Below, one piece after another: positions 53,226 through 61,167 of a stretch of 64,000 nucleotides of DNA. Under the pieces are notes generated by a model that searched no databases, was not told the DNA's origin, and saw nothing but the letters and a program-made list of their open reading frames with translations. The position numbers and the translations under genes are program-made. The stretch's first letter is position 1. The number at the start of each line of letters is the position of its first letter. The stretch spans positions 186,001 to 250,000 of the forward strand of contig NZ_JBMERR010000002.1 in the NCBI RefSeq assembly GCF_048820915.1. Reading direction: 5' to 3'. Source of the stretch: Cribrihabitans_A pelagius. GTDB taxonomy: Bacteria > Pseudomonadota > Alphaproteobacteria > Rhodobacterales > Rhodobacteraceae.

Positions 53226-54010
53226 CAGCGCACCTGCGTCGTCGCGCCCATCATCTGGTCGACGGCGGAGATTACCTTGGCATTCATCTCATAGCCGCGC
53301 TGGGCTTCGATCAGTTCGGTGACCTCGCGCACGGCATCGACCGAGCTGTCCTCCAGGTAGCCCTGACGCAGGGTGCCGAGCCCGTCTTCGCCGGCGGTGG
53401 ACACGGTGGCCGCGCCGGAGGCCTCGGTCTCCTTGAACAGGTTGCTGCCGACCGCTTCCAGGCCCTTGGGGTTGGTGAAGCCCGCCAGGGTCAGCTGTCC
53501 CAGCAGCTGGCCTTCGGCGGTGCCTTCGAAATAACCGTAGACCTCGCCCTCGGCGTTGATGGAGATATTCCTGGCATCTTCCGGAATGGTGATCTCCGGG
53601 GAGACCGCAAAACCGTCCGAGGTGACGATCAGCCCCTCCGCGGAGCGTTTCAGCGCGCCGTCCCGGGTGTAACCCGACTCGCCCGAGGGCAGGGTGACCT
53701 CCAGGTAGCCCTTGCCGTCGATGGCGAGGTCGAGGTCGCCATTGGTCTGGCGCAGCGAGCCCTGTGCAAGGTGGATCGACACCGCTGCCGGACGCACACC
53801 CAGCCCGACCTGCACGCCGGTCGGCAGCACCGTGCCGTCGGAGGCGTTGACGGTGCCCGCGCGCGACACCTGCTGGTAGTGCAGATCGGCAAATTCGGCG
53901 CGCCGGGCGTTGTAGCCGGTGGTGTTCATATTGGCGAGGTTGTTGGAAATGGTTTCCACCCGCAGCTGCTGGGCGCTCATGCCGGTGGCGGCGATTTTCA
54001 GGGCACGCAT
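53225..54010 (-). CDS. flgG: Distal rod protein FlgG
   Basis: FlgG forms the distal rod that crosses the periplasm and outer membrane. The 261-residue product has the length and motifs of the family: MRALKIAATGMSAQQLRVETISNNLANMNTTGYNARRAEF at the start, a central DLDLAIDGKGYLEV, and LTELIEAQRGYEMNAKVISAVDQMMGATTQVR at the end. It follows flgF by 10 nt. Confidence 0.97.
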   Translation of the reverse strand: MRALKIAATGMSAQQLRVETISNNLANMNTTGYNARRAEFADLHYQQVSRAGTVNASDGTVLPTGVQVGLGVRPAAVSIHLAQGSLRQTNGDLDLAIDGKGYLEVTLPSGESGYTRDGALKRSAEGLIVTSDGFAVSPEITIPEDARNISINAEGEVYGYFEGTAEGQLLGQLTLAGFTNPKGLEAVGSNLFKETEASGAATVSTAGEDGLGTLRQGYLEDSSVDAVREVTELIEAQRGYEMNAKVISAVDQMMGATTQVR

Positions 54011-54020
54011 CGGGATTCTC

Positions 54021-54737
54021 CTACGACTTCATCAGGTTCTTGATTGCATTGCGAATGCGCTGGTCTTCGGTTTCCAGGAAGCTCTGGCCCATCTCATAGG
54101 CGCGCTGCACCTCGATCATCCGGGTCACCTCGGAAATTGCATTCACGTTGGAGCCTTCCAGGAAGCCCTGCAGGACCTTGGAATCGAAGCTTTCCTCGAT
54201 GTCGCCGTCGACCCGGAACATCACCCCGTCCTCGCGCACCATCTGGTGCTGCTCGACGGGCTTGAACAGGCCGAGCTGGCCCAGGAGGCGGCCGTTTGCG
54301 CTGATCGTGCCATCGGCGCCGACCTCGATCTTGCCGGCATCGGGCGGCACGAAGACCGGCGCGCGGCCCGCGTCCAGCACCCGGTGGCCATCCATCGTGA
54401 CCAGGTCGCCATCGGCATTCGGGGAGAAGGCGCCGGAGCGGGTCAGCCGCTCGCCCTGGGGCGTTTCGACCATGAAGAAACCGTCGCCCTCGACCGCGAA
54501 GTCGAAAGTGCCGCCGGTCTGGGTCATCGCGCCCTGTGCCATCGAGGTGTTGTAGATATTGGCGCGCGCCATCGACAGCGAGGCCTGGTCCGGAGAGGTC
54601 TGGACGTATTCCGAGAAAATCAGCCCTTCCTGGCGGTAGCCGGTGGTGGCGGAGTTGGCGATGTTATTGGCAACAACGCGCATCTCCCGCATCAGGCCGG
54701 ACTGGCGCGACAGGGTTGCGTAACCGGTGGCTTCCAT
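54021..54737 (-). CDS. flgF: Proximal rod protein FlgF
   Basis: FlgF is a proximal rod subunit. The 238-residue product has VVANNIANSATTGYRQEGLIFSEYV near the N-terminus, a central DFAVEGDGFFMVETPQGERLTRSGAF and a C-terminal RMIEVQRAYEMGQSFLETEDQRIRNAI. The start shares its first base region with the fliQ stop, so the two are tightly coupled. Confidence 0.96.
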   Translation of the reverse strand: MEATGYATLSRQSGLMREMRVVANNIANSATTGYRQEGLIFSEYVQTSPDQASLSMARANIYNTSMAQGAMTQTGGTFDFAVEGDGFFMVETPQGERLTRSGAFSPNADGDLVTMDGHRVLDAGRAPVFVPPDAGKIEVGADGTISANGRLLGQLGLFKPVEQHQMVREDGVMFRVDGDIEESFDSKVLQGFLEGSNVNAISEVTRMIEVQRAYEMGQSFLETEDQRIRNAIKNLMKS

Positions 54738-55009
54738 CAGGCACCTCCTGCGATCATCGGGATCACGTGGCCGTCGAAGAAGGCCACCAGCGTTTGCGTC
54801 ATGAAGCCCATGGTGATCCAGAACACGACCAGGATCGCCGCCAGTTTGGGCACGAAAGTGAGCGTCATCTCCTGCACCGAGGTCAGGGCCTGAAACAGGC
54901 CGATGGCCAGGCCCACCACCAGCGCGACGATCAGGATCGGCGTCGACATGGTGACCGCGGCCCAGAGCGCCTGGCGCAGGGTGTCGTAGAACTGGCCTTC
55001 ACTCAACAT
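54737..55009 (-). CDS. fliQ: Flagellar export gate protein FliQ
   Basis: FliQ supplies the helical hairpins around the FliP ring of the export gate. The 90-residue product has two transmembrane helices (about 17-40 and 54-78) and the family motifs MSTPILIVALVVGLAIGLFQALTSVQEMTLTFVPK. It is embedded between fliE and flgF rather than beside fliP/fliR, a Rhodobacterales-style arrangement. Confidence 0.96.
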   Translation of the reverse strand: MLSEGQFYDTLRQALWAAVTMSTPILIVALVVGLAIGLFQALTSVQEMTLTFVPKLAAILVVFWITMGFMTQTLVAFFDGHVIPMIAGGA

Positions 55010-55012
55010 GGC

Positions 55013-55303
55013 TCAGACCGGCATTCTCAGGATTTCCTGATAGGCCTCGACGACCTTGTTGCGAACCGTCACCGCGGTCTCGACCGCCAGTTCGGTTTGC
55101 GCCAGCGCCTGCACCAGCGCATGCGGGTCGGCGCCCGAGGTCATTGCCTGCACCGAGACCTGCTCGCTGTGCTGAAGGGTGGAGGCGAACTGCTCGAAGC
55201 TGGCCTTTACCTGGGCGGCGGCGCCGTCGTGGCTGGGGTCAACTTTGGTCGCCGGGCGGGCGGCGGCATAGCCGCTGGCGGCGGAAAGGCTGCGAATATC
55301 CAT
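55013..55303 (-). CDS. fliE: Flagellar hook-basal body protein FliE
   Basis: FliE joins the MS ring/export gate to the rod. The 96-residue product has the FliE C-terminal pattern ALAQTELAVETAVTVRNKVVEAYQEILRMPV. It is followed by fliQ after 3 nt and preceded by flgC. Confidence 0.94.
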   Translation of the reverse strand: MDIRSLSAASGYAAARPATKVDPSHDGAAAQVKASFEQFASTLQHSEQVSVQAMTSGADPHALVQALAQTELAVETAVTVRNKVVEAYQEILRMPV

Positions 55304-55325
55304 TCTGGATCTCCAAATGTGTCGG

Positions 55326-55718
55326 TTAGCGTCTCAATAGGTCCATCAGCCCGGCTGACATTTGCCGGGTCTGATCGAACATCTTCAGGTTGGCCTCGTA
55401 GCTGCGCTGAGCTTCGCGCGCGTCCGCGATCTCGATCATCAGGTCCACGTTGGAACCTTCGTAGTGGCCCGAGGTATCGGCCAGCGGGTGCGAGGGGTCG
55501 TAGATCTTCGGCAGGTCGCCGCGGTCCAGGCTGACCCGGCCGGTGCGGACCTGCTCGGCCTCGGTCTTCAGGTCGCGCACCGCCTCGAACGGCACCGTCT
55601 TGCGGCGGTAGCCGGGGGTGTCGGCGTTGGAAATGTTTTCGGACACGTGGCGCAGGCGGGTGGCCTGGGCCTTCAGCCCGCTGGCGGTGACGGACAGGGC
55701 TTTGGAAAACTCACTCAT
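55326..55718 (-). CDS. flgC: Proximal rod protein FlgC
   Basis: FlgC is a proximal rod subunit. The 130-residue product has SVTASGLKAQATRLRHVSENISNADTPGYRRK at the start and LMIEIADAREAQRSYEANLKMFDQTRQMSAGLMDLL at the end, both diagnostic. It lies between flgB (13 nt upstream) and fliE (22 nt downstream). Confidence 0.97.
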   Translation of the reverse strand: MSEFSKALSVTASGLKAQATRLRHVSENISNADTPGYRRKTVPFEAVRDLKTEAEQVRTGRVSLDRGDLPKIYDPSHPLADTSGHYEGSNVDLMIEIADAREAQRSYEANLKMFDQTRQMSAGLMDLLRR

Positions 55719-55731
55719 CGCTCATTCCTCC

Positions 55732-56124
55732 TCAACCGCGGCCCAGGCTGGTGCGCAGGATGTTCATCGAAGATTTGTAGATGGCCATGGCCCGCTTGTG
55801 CTGGCGCTCCACCTCAACGCCCTTCAACAGCTCGGTTTCGACCGAAACCGAATTGTCGTTCGGGTCGCTGCCGGATTTGCTGGTGGTTACGGCCCAATCC
55901 AGCCCGCTGCCGGTGCTGCCGTGCAGGTGGCTGGCGCGGGTGGCAGCCATACCGCCGCCGCCCTGTGAGCCGGCGGCAAACACTTCTGCAAAAGGTTTGA
56001 TATCCTTGGCCTGGTAACCCGGCGTGTCGGCATTGGCGATATTCTGCGCGACCAGCGCCTGGCGTGTGCCGGCGTGGGTGGCCATGGAGTAGGCGATCTT
56101 GAATACGTTCAGTTCTGTGAACAC
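55732..56124 (-). CDS. flgB: Proximal rod protein FlgB
   Basis: FlgB is a proximal rod subunit. The 130-residue product has ATHAGTRQALVAQNIANADTPGYQAKDIKPF near the N-terminus and LLKGVEVERQHKRAMAIYKSSMNILRTSLGRG at the end. The start is a GTG at 56124 with GGAGA 7 nt upstream; a TTG 27 nt further up is less likely. It heads flgB-flgC-fliE-fliQ-flgF-flgG-flgA-flgH-fliL2 and is divergent from fliI. Confidence 0.93.
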   Translation of the reverse strand: MFTELNVFKIAYSMATHAGTRQALVAQNIANADTPGYQAKDIKPFAEVFAAGSQGGGGMAATRASHLHGSTGSGLDWAVTTSKSGSDPNDNSVSVETELLKGVEVERQHKRAMAIYKSSMNILRTSLGRG

Positions 56125-56147
56125 CAGGGCTTCTCCCGTGATCAATT

Positions 56148-56163
56148 TCAATCAAGGCTTAAC
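56148..56163 (+). promoter_or_regulatory. CtrA-like box between flgB and fliI
   Basis: TCAA-N7-TTAAC, eight of nine consensus bases, in the 86-nt divergent gap and placed to serve either operon. Confidence 0.4.
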
Positions 56164-56210
56164 CCCGATTCCTTTAGAAATTGTTTCAGGAAGAAATGGA
56201 GGCGGCTGCG

Positions 56211-57539
56211 ATGAAAGCAGAGCTAGAGGCGCTGACCCAGCAACTGGCGGCCAAGAAACTGGCAGCACCGATGGGGCGGGTGAGTGGAATCACCGGCGGC
56301 GAGATTGAGGTGGAGGGTCTGGCCGGAACCGCCCGCATCGGCGACCGGCTGATTTTGCGGCGCGGGCCCGGGAATGAACTCCACGGCGACGTTTTGGCCA
56401 TCGGAGGCAGCAAAATCAGCATGTTGCCGGACAGATCACCCGAAGGCGCGGCAGTGGGCGATCCGGTTCTCTTGTACCCCGCGCCGGAATTTGCGCCCGG
56501 GGATCACTGGGTGGGACGGGTGATCGATCCCTTCGGTGCCCCGCTTGACGGGCGTCCGCTGCTGCCGGGCGCCGCAGTGCGCGACGTGATGGCGTCACCG
56601 CCCAAGGCGGCCGGGCGGCGGGCGATGGGGGAGCGGCTGGCCACAGGACTGGCGGTTCTGAACACGATTCTCCCCATCGTGCGCGGCCAGCGTGTCGGCC
56701 TGTTTGCGGGGTCCGGCGTCGGTAAATCCTCGCTGCTGGCCAAACTGGCGCAGAACATGGAAGCCGATGTCGTGGTGATGGCGCTGATTGGCGAGCGCGG
56801 CCGAGAAGTGAATCACTTTGTCGAACAGGTGCTCGGACCCGAAGGCATGCGCCGCGCGGTTGTCGTGGCGGCCACGTCCGACCAATCCGCCCTGGTGCGG
56901 CGGCGCTGCGCCTGGGCTGCGATGAGCGTTGCGGAGCATTTCCGCGACCAGGGCAAGAGCGTGTTGTTCCTGGCCGACTCCGTCACCCGCTTTGCCGAGG
57001 CGCACCGGGAAATATCCGCGGCCTCCGGAGAATCGCCCGCGCTGCGCGGCTATCCGCCCTCGGTGACGCCGCTGATCACTGGCCTCTGCGAACGCGCAGG
57101 CCCCGGCAGCGGCGGGCAGGGCGATATCACCGCGGTGTTCAGTGTCCTGGTGGCGGGTTCGGACATGGACGAGCCGGTCGCCGACATCCTGCGCGGGGTT
57201 CTGGACGGGCATATCGTGCTGAACCGGGAAATTGCCGAACGCGGCCGCTTTCCGGCGATCGACGTCTCGCGCTCTGTCTCGCGCAGCCTGCCGGCCGCGG
57301 CCAGCCCGGATGAGAACGCGGCGATTTTGGACGTGCGCAAGTTCCTCGGCTCCTACGAGCAGTCGGAAGTGATGATCCGCGCGGGTCTTTACGCAGAGGG
57401 AAACGACGCCACCCTGGACCAGGCGGTCAAGATCTGGCCCGAGCTGGACGCCTTCTTTGGCCGCGACGATCCAGCGGGCATCCAAAGCAGTTTCAACCGC
57501 CTGCTGCTGCTCTTGCGCCGGGCCGCCGCAGGCCGCTGA
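56211..57539 (+). CDS. fliI: Flagellar export ATPase FliI
   Basis: FliI is the F1-beta-like ATPase that energises and unloads export substrates. The 442-residue product has Walker A AGSGVGKS at residues 166-173, LIGERGREVNHF, Walker B (SVLFLADSVTRFAEAHREI) and GSGGQGDITAVFSVLVAGSDMDEPVADILRGVLDGHIVLNREIAERG. Upstream in-frame TTG (56181) and ATG (56196) exist; the ATG at 56211 is preferred because GGAGG stands 8 nt before it. It is the only gene on this strand here; no fliJ follows. Confidence 0.95.
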   Translation: MKAELEALTQQLAAKKLAAPMGRVSGITGGEIEVEGLAGTARIGDRLILRRGPGNELHGDVLAIGGSKISMLPDRSPEGAAVGDPVLLYPAPEFAPGDHWVGRVIDPFGAPLDGRPLLPGAAVRDVMASPPKAAGRRAMGERLATGLAVLNTILPIVRGQRVGLFAGSGVGKSSLLAKLAQNMEADVVVMALIGERGREVNHFVEQVLGPEGMRRAVVVAATSDQSALVRRRCAWAAMSVAEHFRDQGKSVLFLADSVTRFAEAHREISAASGESPALRGYPPSVTPLITGLCERAGPGSGGQGDITAVFSVLVAGSDMDEPVADILRGVLDGHIVLNREIAERGRFPAIDVSRSVSRSLPAAASPDENAAILDVRKFLGSYEQSEVMIRAGLYAEGNDATLDQAVKIWPELDAFFGRDDPAGIQSSFNRLLLLLRRAAAGR

Positions 57540-57643
57540 AAGGCGGCCCGCCAGTGCCCGCGCGGGGCCTTGCGCAGCAGCCGCGAGCGGAGACTTCAGC
57601 TGCCGACGCCAGCGACATCCGGAGGCGCCGTCCGGAAACGGCG

Positions 57644-57677
57644 GAGGGGCGCCGCAGGCATTGCCCGGACGCCCCTC
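57644..57677. terminator. Hairpin between convergent fliI and the DUF1217 gene
   Basis: GAGGGGCG and CGCCCCTC pair perfectly around an 18-base loop. There is no strong T-run, but the convergent position suits a bidirectional terminator. Confidence 0.5.
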
Positions 57678-57697
57678 GGAAGCGGAAGGCGGTTTTC

Positions 57698-58489
57698 TTA
57701 GAACCGGAGCAGCGTCAAGGCTGTGGAGGCCCCGGACTGGGAAGCCTGGAAACTTTCCAGTTCCGACCGCGCCAGATAAGTCGTGACCAGGTCTTGCAGC
57801 TCGTCCGGGTCGGCAAAAATCGCGACGTCGTCAGAGCCGAACATGCGCTGGGCGCGCTCTTTCATGACTTCGAGTTGCTGGTCGATGTCGATCCCGCTCA
57901 AGGATTTAGGCAGACCAAGCGCAACCTGGAACATCTCCTGCAGCGCGGGCTGGCCCAGCACATTGTACCATTTCGTGTCGATCGAGCTGTCTTCTTCGGC
58001 CAGGATCTTCACCTCGCGCTCGCCATACATCGCGATCCGCATGGAATGCTGCTGTGCGCCGACCGCCTCTTCGAAGGATTGAATCTTGAAGGTATGGATC
58101 ACGTCCTGCATGGCCTCGGGTGAGCCGGTCAGGACAGTGTCGCCGGGCCCGAATCCAAAGGCGTCGGCGAAACTGGCCCAGCGGTCATCGCCCATCCGGT
58201 TGGCCAGCGCGTCATCAGCGCTGGTGCCGTCCTCAAGAACCTTTTGAACCAGCGCCTTCATCGGCAGCTGGTCCGAGAGGCCAAAGGCGCCCAGGGCCAC
58301 GCTCAGCAGGCGGTGGTCCTTGACCAGATCCTCGGCGGTTTTGACTTCCCCGATATTCTCGAGGAAGTAATCGCTGTCGCGCTGCAGCACGGCGCCCTCG
58401 GTGAATGCATCGAACTGCTTCTCGTAGGTCGCCTGAAGAAAGTTCCAGCCGACAATCCCCGAGGCGGGTATGACCGGCTGGAAACTCAT
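57698..58489 (-). CDS. DUF1217 flagellar-cluster protein
   Basis: The 263-residue soluble protein matches the DUF1217 type found in alphaproteobacterial flagellar clusters. It opens GWNFLQATYEKQFDAF, later shows EIGEV-like ENIGEVKTAEDLVKDHRLLSVAL and LGQPALQEMFQVALGLPKSLSGIDIDQQL, and ends in SQSGASTALTLLRF. Its role is unknown. Its hydrophobic C-terminal end resembles that of flagellins and axial proteins, so it might be exported. It overlaps flbT by 4 nt. Confidence 0.82.
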   Translation of the reverse strand: MSFQPVIPASGIVGWNFLQATYEKQFDAFTEGAVLQRDSDYFLENIGEVKTAEDLVKDHRLLSVALGAFGLSDQLPMKALVQKVLEDGTSADDALANRMGDDRWASFADAFGFGPGDTVLTGSPEAMQDVIHTFKIQSFEEAVGAQQHSMRIAMYGEREVKILAEEDSSIDTKWYNVLGQPALQEMFQVALGLPKSLSGIDIDQQLEVMKERAQRMFGSDDVAIFADPDELQDLVTTYLARSELESFQASQSGASTALTLLRF

Positions 58490-58890
58490 GACGGACGGAT
58501 CGCCATCAAGCGCTCTTCGCGCGGCAGCAGGGCCCGCAGCGCCTTCAGGCAGCGGTAGTGGTTGCCGCTGATCAGCGCCTCGGTGGCCTCGGCCAGGGCG
58601 GCGCGGCTGTCGGAGTCGGTAAAGACCTGGCTCAGCTCCTCGATCCGGCGCAGCATCGGCAGCCGCTCCTCTTCGGGGTCGGCATCGCCGGACAGCACCA
58701 GCTGGGCCGCATAGCAGACCCGGCGCACTGGGGTATTGGCCTCTTCGGGGTGAATGGCATCCCGCAGCCGCAGGATGTTGGCGTCGGGGGTGACGATCGA
58801 CAGGCGGCTGCGGCGGTCGCCGTTTTCGATCACCGCGCCGTTGACAAGGACACGCTCCTTGGGGGCAAGTTTCAGAACCAATCCGCTCAT
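58486..58890 (-). CDS. flbT: Flagellin translation regulator FlbT
   Basis: FlbT binds the 5' leader of flagellin mRNA and, in Caulobacter, represses its translation until the hook is complete. The 134-residue product has the family pattern LKLAPKERVLVNGAVIENGDRRSRLSI and ILRLRDAIHPEEANTPVRRVCYAAQLVLSGD. It lies between flaF and the DUF1217 gene, downstream of fliC on the same strand. Confidence 0.95.
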   Translation of the reverse strand: MSGLVLKLAPKERVLVNGAVIENGDRRSRLSIVTPDANILRLRDAIHPEEANTPVRRVCYAAQLVLSGDADPEEERLPMLRRIEELSQVFTDSDSRAALAEATEALISGNHYRCLKALRALLPREERLMAIRPS

Positions 58891-58892
58891 CT

Positions 58893-59264
58893 TCAGGATG
58901 CTCCGCTGCGAAGGCCACGCATGATGGCCATGTTGATTTCGACCAGCGGGCGCACCGTGTCCTTGCGGGACAGGACCTTGCTGGTGTGTTCTCTCGTGAA
59001 TGCGGCGAGGGAAAGCAGGTTTCCCTTCAACTCCAGCGGAAGCTGGTTGTCCTGGCTCAGCAGATCGGTTTCGAAGATGCTCCAGAGCCTGCGGTTCTCA
59101 TGCAGGACCTGGGCGAGCTCGGTGAAGCTATCGCGACCCTTGTTGGCAGCGTCAATCATCCGGCGCGTGATGCGGGCCAGCGCATCGTATTCCAAGTTCT
59201 TTGCTGTCCGGGTGGGGGCCGTTCCGGCCGAATAGGCGCTCTTCGCCTTCAGAAGGGCATTCAC
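58893..59264 (-). CDS. flaF: Flagellin biosynthesis regulator FlaF
   Basis: FlaF acts with FlbT and is required for flagellin translation or secretion. The 123-residue product has KSAYSAGTAPTRTAKNLEYDALARITRRM near the start and LPLELKGNLLSLAAFTREHTSKVL in the second half, both typical. It is 79 nt downstream of fliC, after the fliC terminator, and 2 nt before flbT. Confidence 0.95.
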   Translation of the reverse strand: MNALLKAKSAYSAGTAPTRTAKNLEYDALARITRRMIDAANKGRDSFTELAQVLHENRRLWSIFETDLLSQDNQLPLELKGNLLSLAAFTREHTSKVLSRKDTVRPLVEINMAIMRGLRSGAS

Positions 59265-59311
59265 GTGTTTTCCTAACGTATTATTTCTTCAGATTCTCTG
59301 AGAGAGGAAGA

Positions 59312-59334
59312 CCGGGGCGCCAGGGGCGCCCCGG
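59312..59334 (-). terminator. Terminator of fliC
   Basis: On the minus strand CCGGGGCGC and GCGCCCCGG form a perfect nine-base stem with a 5-base loop, followed by the T-rich TCTTCCTCTCT, 9 nt past the fliC stop. Confidence 0.8.
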
Positions 59335-59343
59335 ATCAGGCCG

Positions 59344-60189
59344 TTACCGGAACAGCTGCTGCAGGGTCTGCGGCGCCGAGTTGGCGATGGAGAGCGCCTG
59401 CACGCCAAGCTGCTGCTGGGTTTGCAGCGCCTTCAGCCTTGCCGATGCGGCTTCCATGTCGGTATCCACCAGCGCCCCGATGCCTGACTTCATGGCATCG
59501 GACACTTTGTTCACGAATTCCTTCTGGTCGGAAATCCGGGAGGCGCCTGCACCCAGCGCGGCCGCGCCATCCACAGCGGCCTGGATTGCCGCTTCGATGC
59601 TGGCCAGCGAGCTCTCCGCAGTGGCGGCGTCGCTCACGTCGACAGCGGCCAGGTTGCTGTCAAGGGCACCGGCTTGGAAGTCGACCGACGCGATGGTGAT
59701 GTTCGCCGGAGTCACCGTGGTGCCGGAGCGGTCGAGCGAGGACAGCACGGTCAGTTCGGAGTTGCCGGCTGCATCGATCGAAGTGTTCAGGAGGTTTGCA
59801 CCGTTGAACTGCGAGCCTGCAATGATCTGGGTGACCTGCTCGGTCAGCTGCGAAATTTCCGCACCGATCTTGGTGTGATCGACGTTTTCACCGGTCGCCT
59901 GGACCACCTTTTCCTTGATGTCCTTCAGGATTTCAGTGATCTGTTCGGCGCCCGCGAGCGCCACTTCGACGGTGGCTTCGCCCAGCGACAGAGAGTCGGA
60001 CACAGCGTTGAAGCCGGCAACGTCCGATTCCATCACCTTGGAAATCGCCCAGATCGCGGAGTTGTCAGATGCGCTGTTGATCTCCTTACCGGTGGAGATT
60101 GCGTTCTGGGTGTCAGTCAGGTTGTTGTTGATCGACTGCAGGGTCTGCAGTGCAACCATTGCGCCATTGTTGGTCAGAATGCTGGTCAT
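59344..60189 (-). CDS. fliC: Flagellin
   Basis: This is the filament subunit. The 281-residue product has the short alphaproteobacterial flagellin layout: a conserved N-terminal helix (LQSINNNLTDTQNAISTGKEINSASDNSAIWAISKVM), a small variable centre (about 140-200), and the C-terminal ASARLKALQTQQQLGVQALSIANSAPQTLQQLFR. The start at 60189 is the conserved MTSILTN; the frame is open upstream through the leader. A single flagellin gene is present in the window. flaF-flbT follow. Confidence 0.97.
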   Translation of the reverse strand: MTSILTNNGAMVALQTLQSINNNLTDTQNAISTGKEINSASDNSAIWAISKVMESDVAGFNAVSDSLSLGEATVEVALAGAEQITEILKDIKEKVVQATGENVDHTKIGAEISQLTEQVTQIIAGSQFNGANLLNTSIDAAGNSELTVLSSLDRSGTTVTPANITIASVDFQAGALDSNLAAVDVSDAATAESSLASIEAAIQAAVDGAAALGAGASRISDQKEFVNKVSDAMKSGIGALVDTDMEAASARLKALQTQQQLGVQALSIANSAPQTLQQLFR

Positions 60190-60301
60190 AGCTTTTTCCT
60201 TTAGCTGTGGGCGCTTTAGCCCATATTTGTTTGCCCCGGAGGGCGCTTTCTTGACGTCTTTCTGACTGTGCGTTCCGCCGTCCGGCTTCCGCGCCACCCT
60301 T

Positions 60302-60336
60302 CATCAGGTGCAAGGTGACTTTGGCGCATCAGGTGC
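60302..60336. repeat. Direct repeat in the fliC upstream region
   Basis: CATCAGGTGC occurs at 60302-60311 and again at 60327-60336, 25 bases apart, in the 203-nt gap between fliC and flgN. The spacing of about two to two and a half helix turns makes it a candidate paired operator. No CtrA box or clear sigma-28/sigma-54 promoter was found here. Confidence 0.45.
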
Positions 60337-60392
60337 TAAGGGAAAGCTAATGCTGGAATTTGCATCCTTAGAATTTTCCCTAAATTGCGCGC

Positions 60393-60752
60393 TCAGGCGC
60401 GCTTCTCCAGCTTGGTGCTGCCGCGGGTGCCATACCGGGTCTTGCGGCCGGACTTGTCATAAACGTCGAGACCCTTGCGGATGCGGCGCAGTTCGGCCAT
60501 GCGGGTGGCCACCGAGCGGATCCCCTCCATGGCGCTGTCCAGGAGCTGCTGGTTGCGCGACACCTTGTTCTGCACCTGCACCAGCGACTCGCGTTCCAGC
60601 TCGTTTGCCGTGTTGAGCTGGCTGATCAGGTTTTCCTTCTTGGCCAGGAGCTCTTCCAGCTGGCTCAGGTCGCCGGCCATCAGGGCCGAACGCTCGCGGT
60701 CGAGGATGATGTCCAGCTCATCGATGAGCTGCTGCGGGGTGTGGTCACTCAT
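60393..60752 (-). CDS. flgN: FlgN-type flagellar chaperone
   Basis: FlgN is the export chaperone for the junction proteins FlgK and FlgL. The 119-residue product is a helical FlgN-like protein: IDELDIILDRERSALMAGDLSQLEELLAKKENLISQL followed by a second long helix and a basic tail (RRIRKGLDVYDKSGRKTRYG). Its start lies inside the end of the upstream flgJ-like gene (8-nt overlap). The assignment is by family pattern and flagellar context. Confidence 0.85.
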   Translation of the reverse strand: MSDHTPQQLIDELDIILDRERSALMAGDLSQLEELLAKKENLISQLNTANELERESLVQVQNKVSRNQQLLDSAMEGIRSVATRMAELRRIRKGLDVYDKSGRKTRYGTRGSTKLEKRA

Positions 60753-61041
60753 TCTGAGTCTCCTTCAGTGCGTGATAAAGTGATTCGGCCAGTCCAATGC
60801 CGCCGGACCGGGCCATCTGCTCGGCCTGCGCCTGGATCAGGAAGCTGGAAAACTGCTCCTCCCCGGCGCCGCCGCCAAAGCCGGACCGGGCTTCCCCCAA
60901 TCCGGCGGATTTCAGCATTTCCGAAAGAAATGAGGCCTCTAGCTTGATCGCGGCCTCGCGCAGCGGATCCTGGCCCGCGGCGCCGCCGCCGACGGCGGCG
61001 GCGGGTGGCACGGGCGGCGGTGCAGGGGAAATATATGGCAT
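60745..61041 (-). CDS. Rod-binding protein (FlgJ N-terminal domain type)
   Basis: The 98-residue product has a Pro/Gly/Ala-rich start and then the rod-binding core: LREAAIKLEASFLSEMLKSAGLG...EEQFSSFLIQAQAEQMARSGGIGLAESLYHAL. It corresponds to the N-terminal, rod-capping half of FlgJ, without the muramidase half. Another peptidoglycan hydrolase would therefore have to open the wall for the rod. It leads a two-gene unit with flgN, divergent from fliK. Confidence 0.88.
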   Translation of the reverse strand: MPYISPAPPPVPPAAAVGGGAAGQDPLREAAIKLEASFLSEMLKSAGLGEARSGFGGGAGEEQFSSFLIQAQAEQMARSGGIGLAESLYHALKETQNE

Positions 61042-61103
61042 CTCCGGTTCTCCGGTTCAGATCACGAATTGCATCGATTTTTCTGAGACTGCGCCATCAC
61101 CGG

Positions 61104-61119
61104 TTAAAATTGCCGTAAC
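61104..61119. promoter_or_regulatory. CtrA-like box between the flgJ-like gene and fliK
   Basis: TTAA-N7-GTAAC, eight of nine consensus bases on either strand, 63 nt from the flgJ-like start and 49 nt from the fliK start. Confidence 0.4.
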
Positions 61120-61167
61120 CGCTTTTGGGTAAGACTGGACGGGTCAAGATAGAATGTCTGGAACATC

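Noticed and set aside
57540..57697. Continuation of coding sequence after fliI
   Set aside because: Frames here are short and Arg/Ala-rich; the 158-base convergent gap contains only a hairpin.
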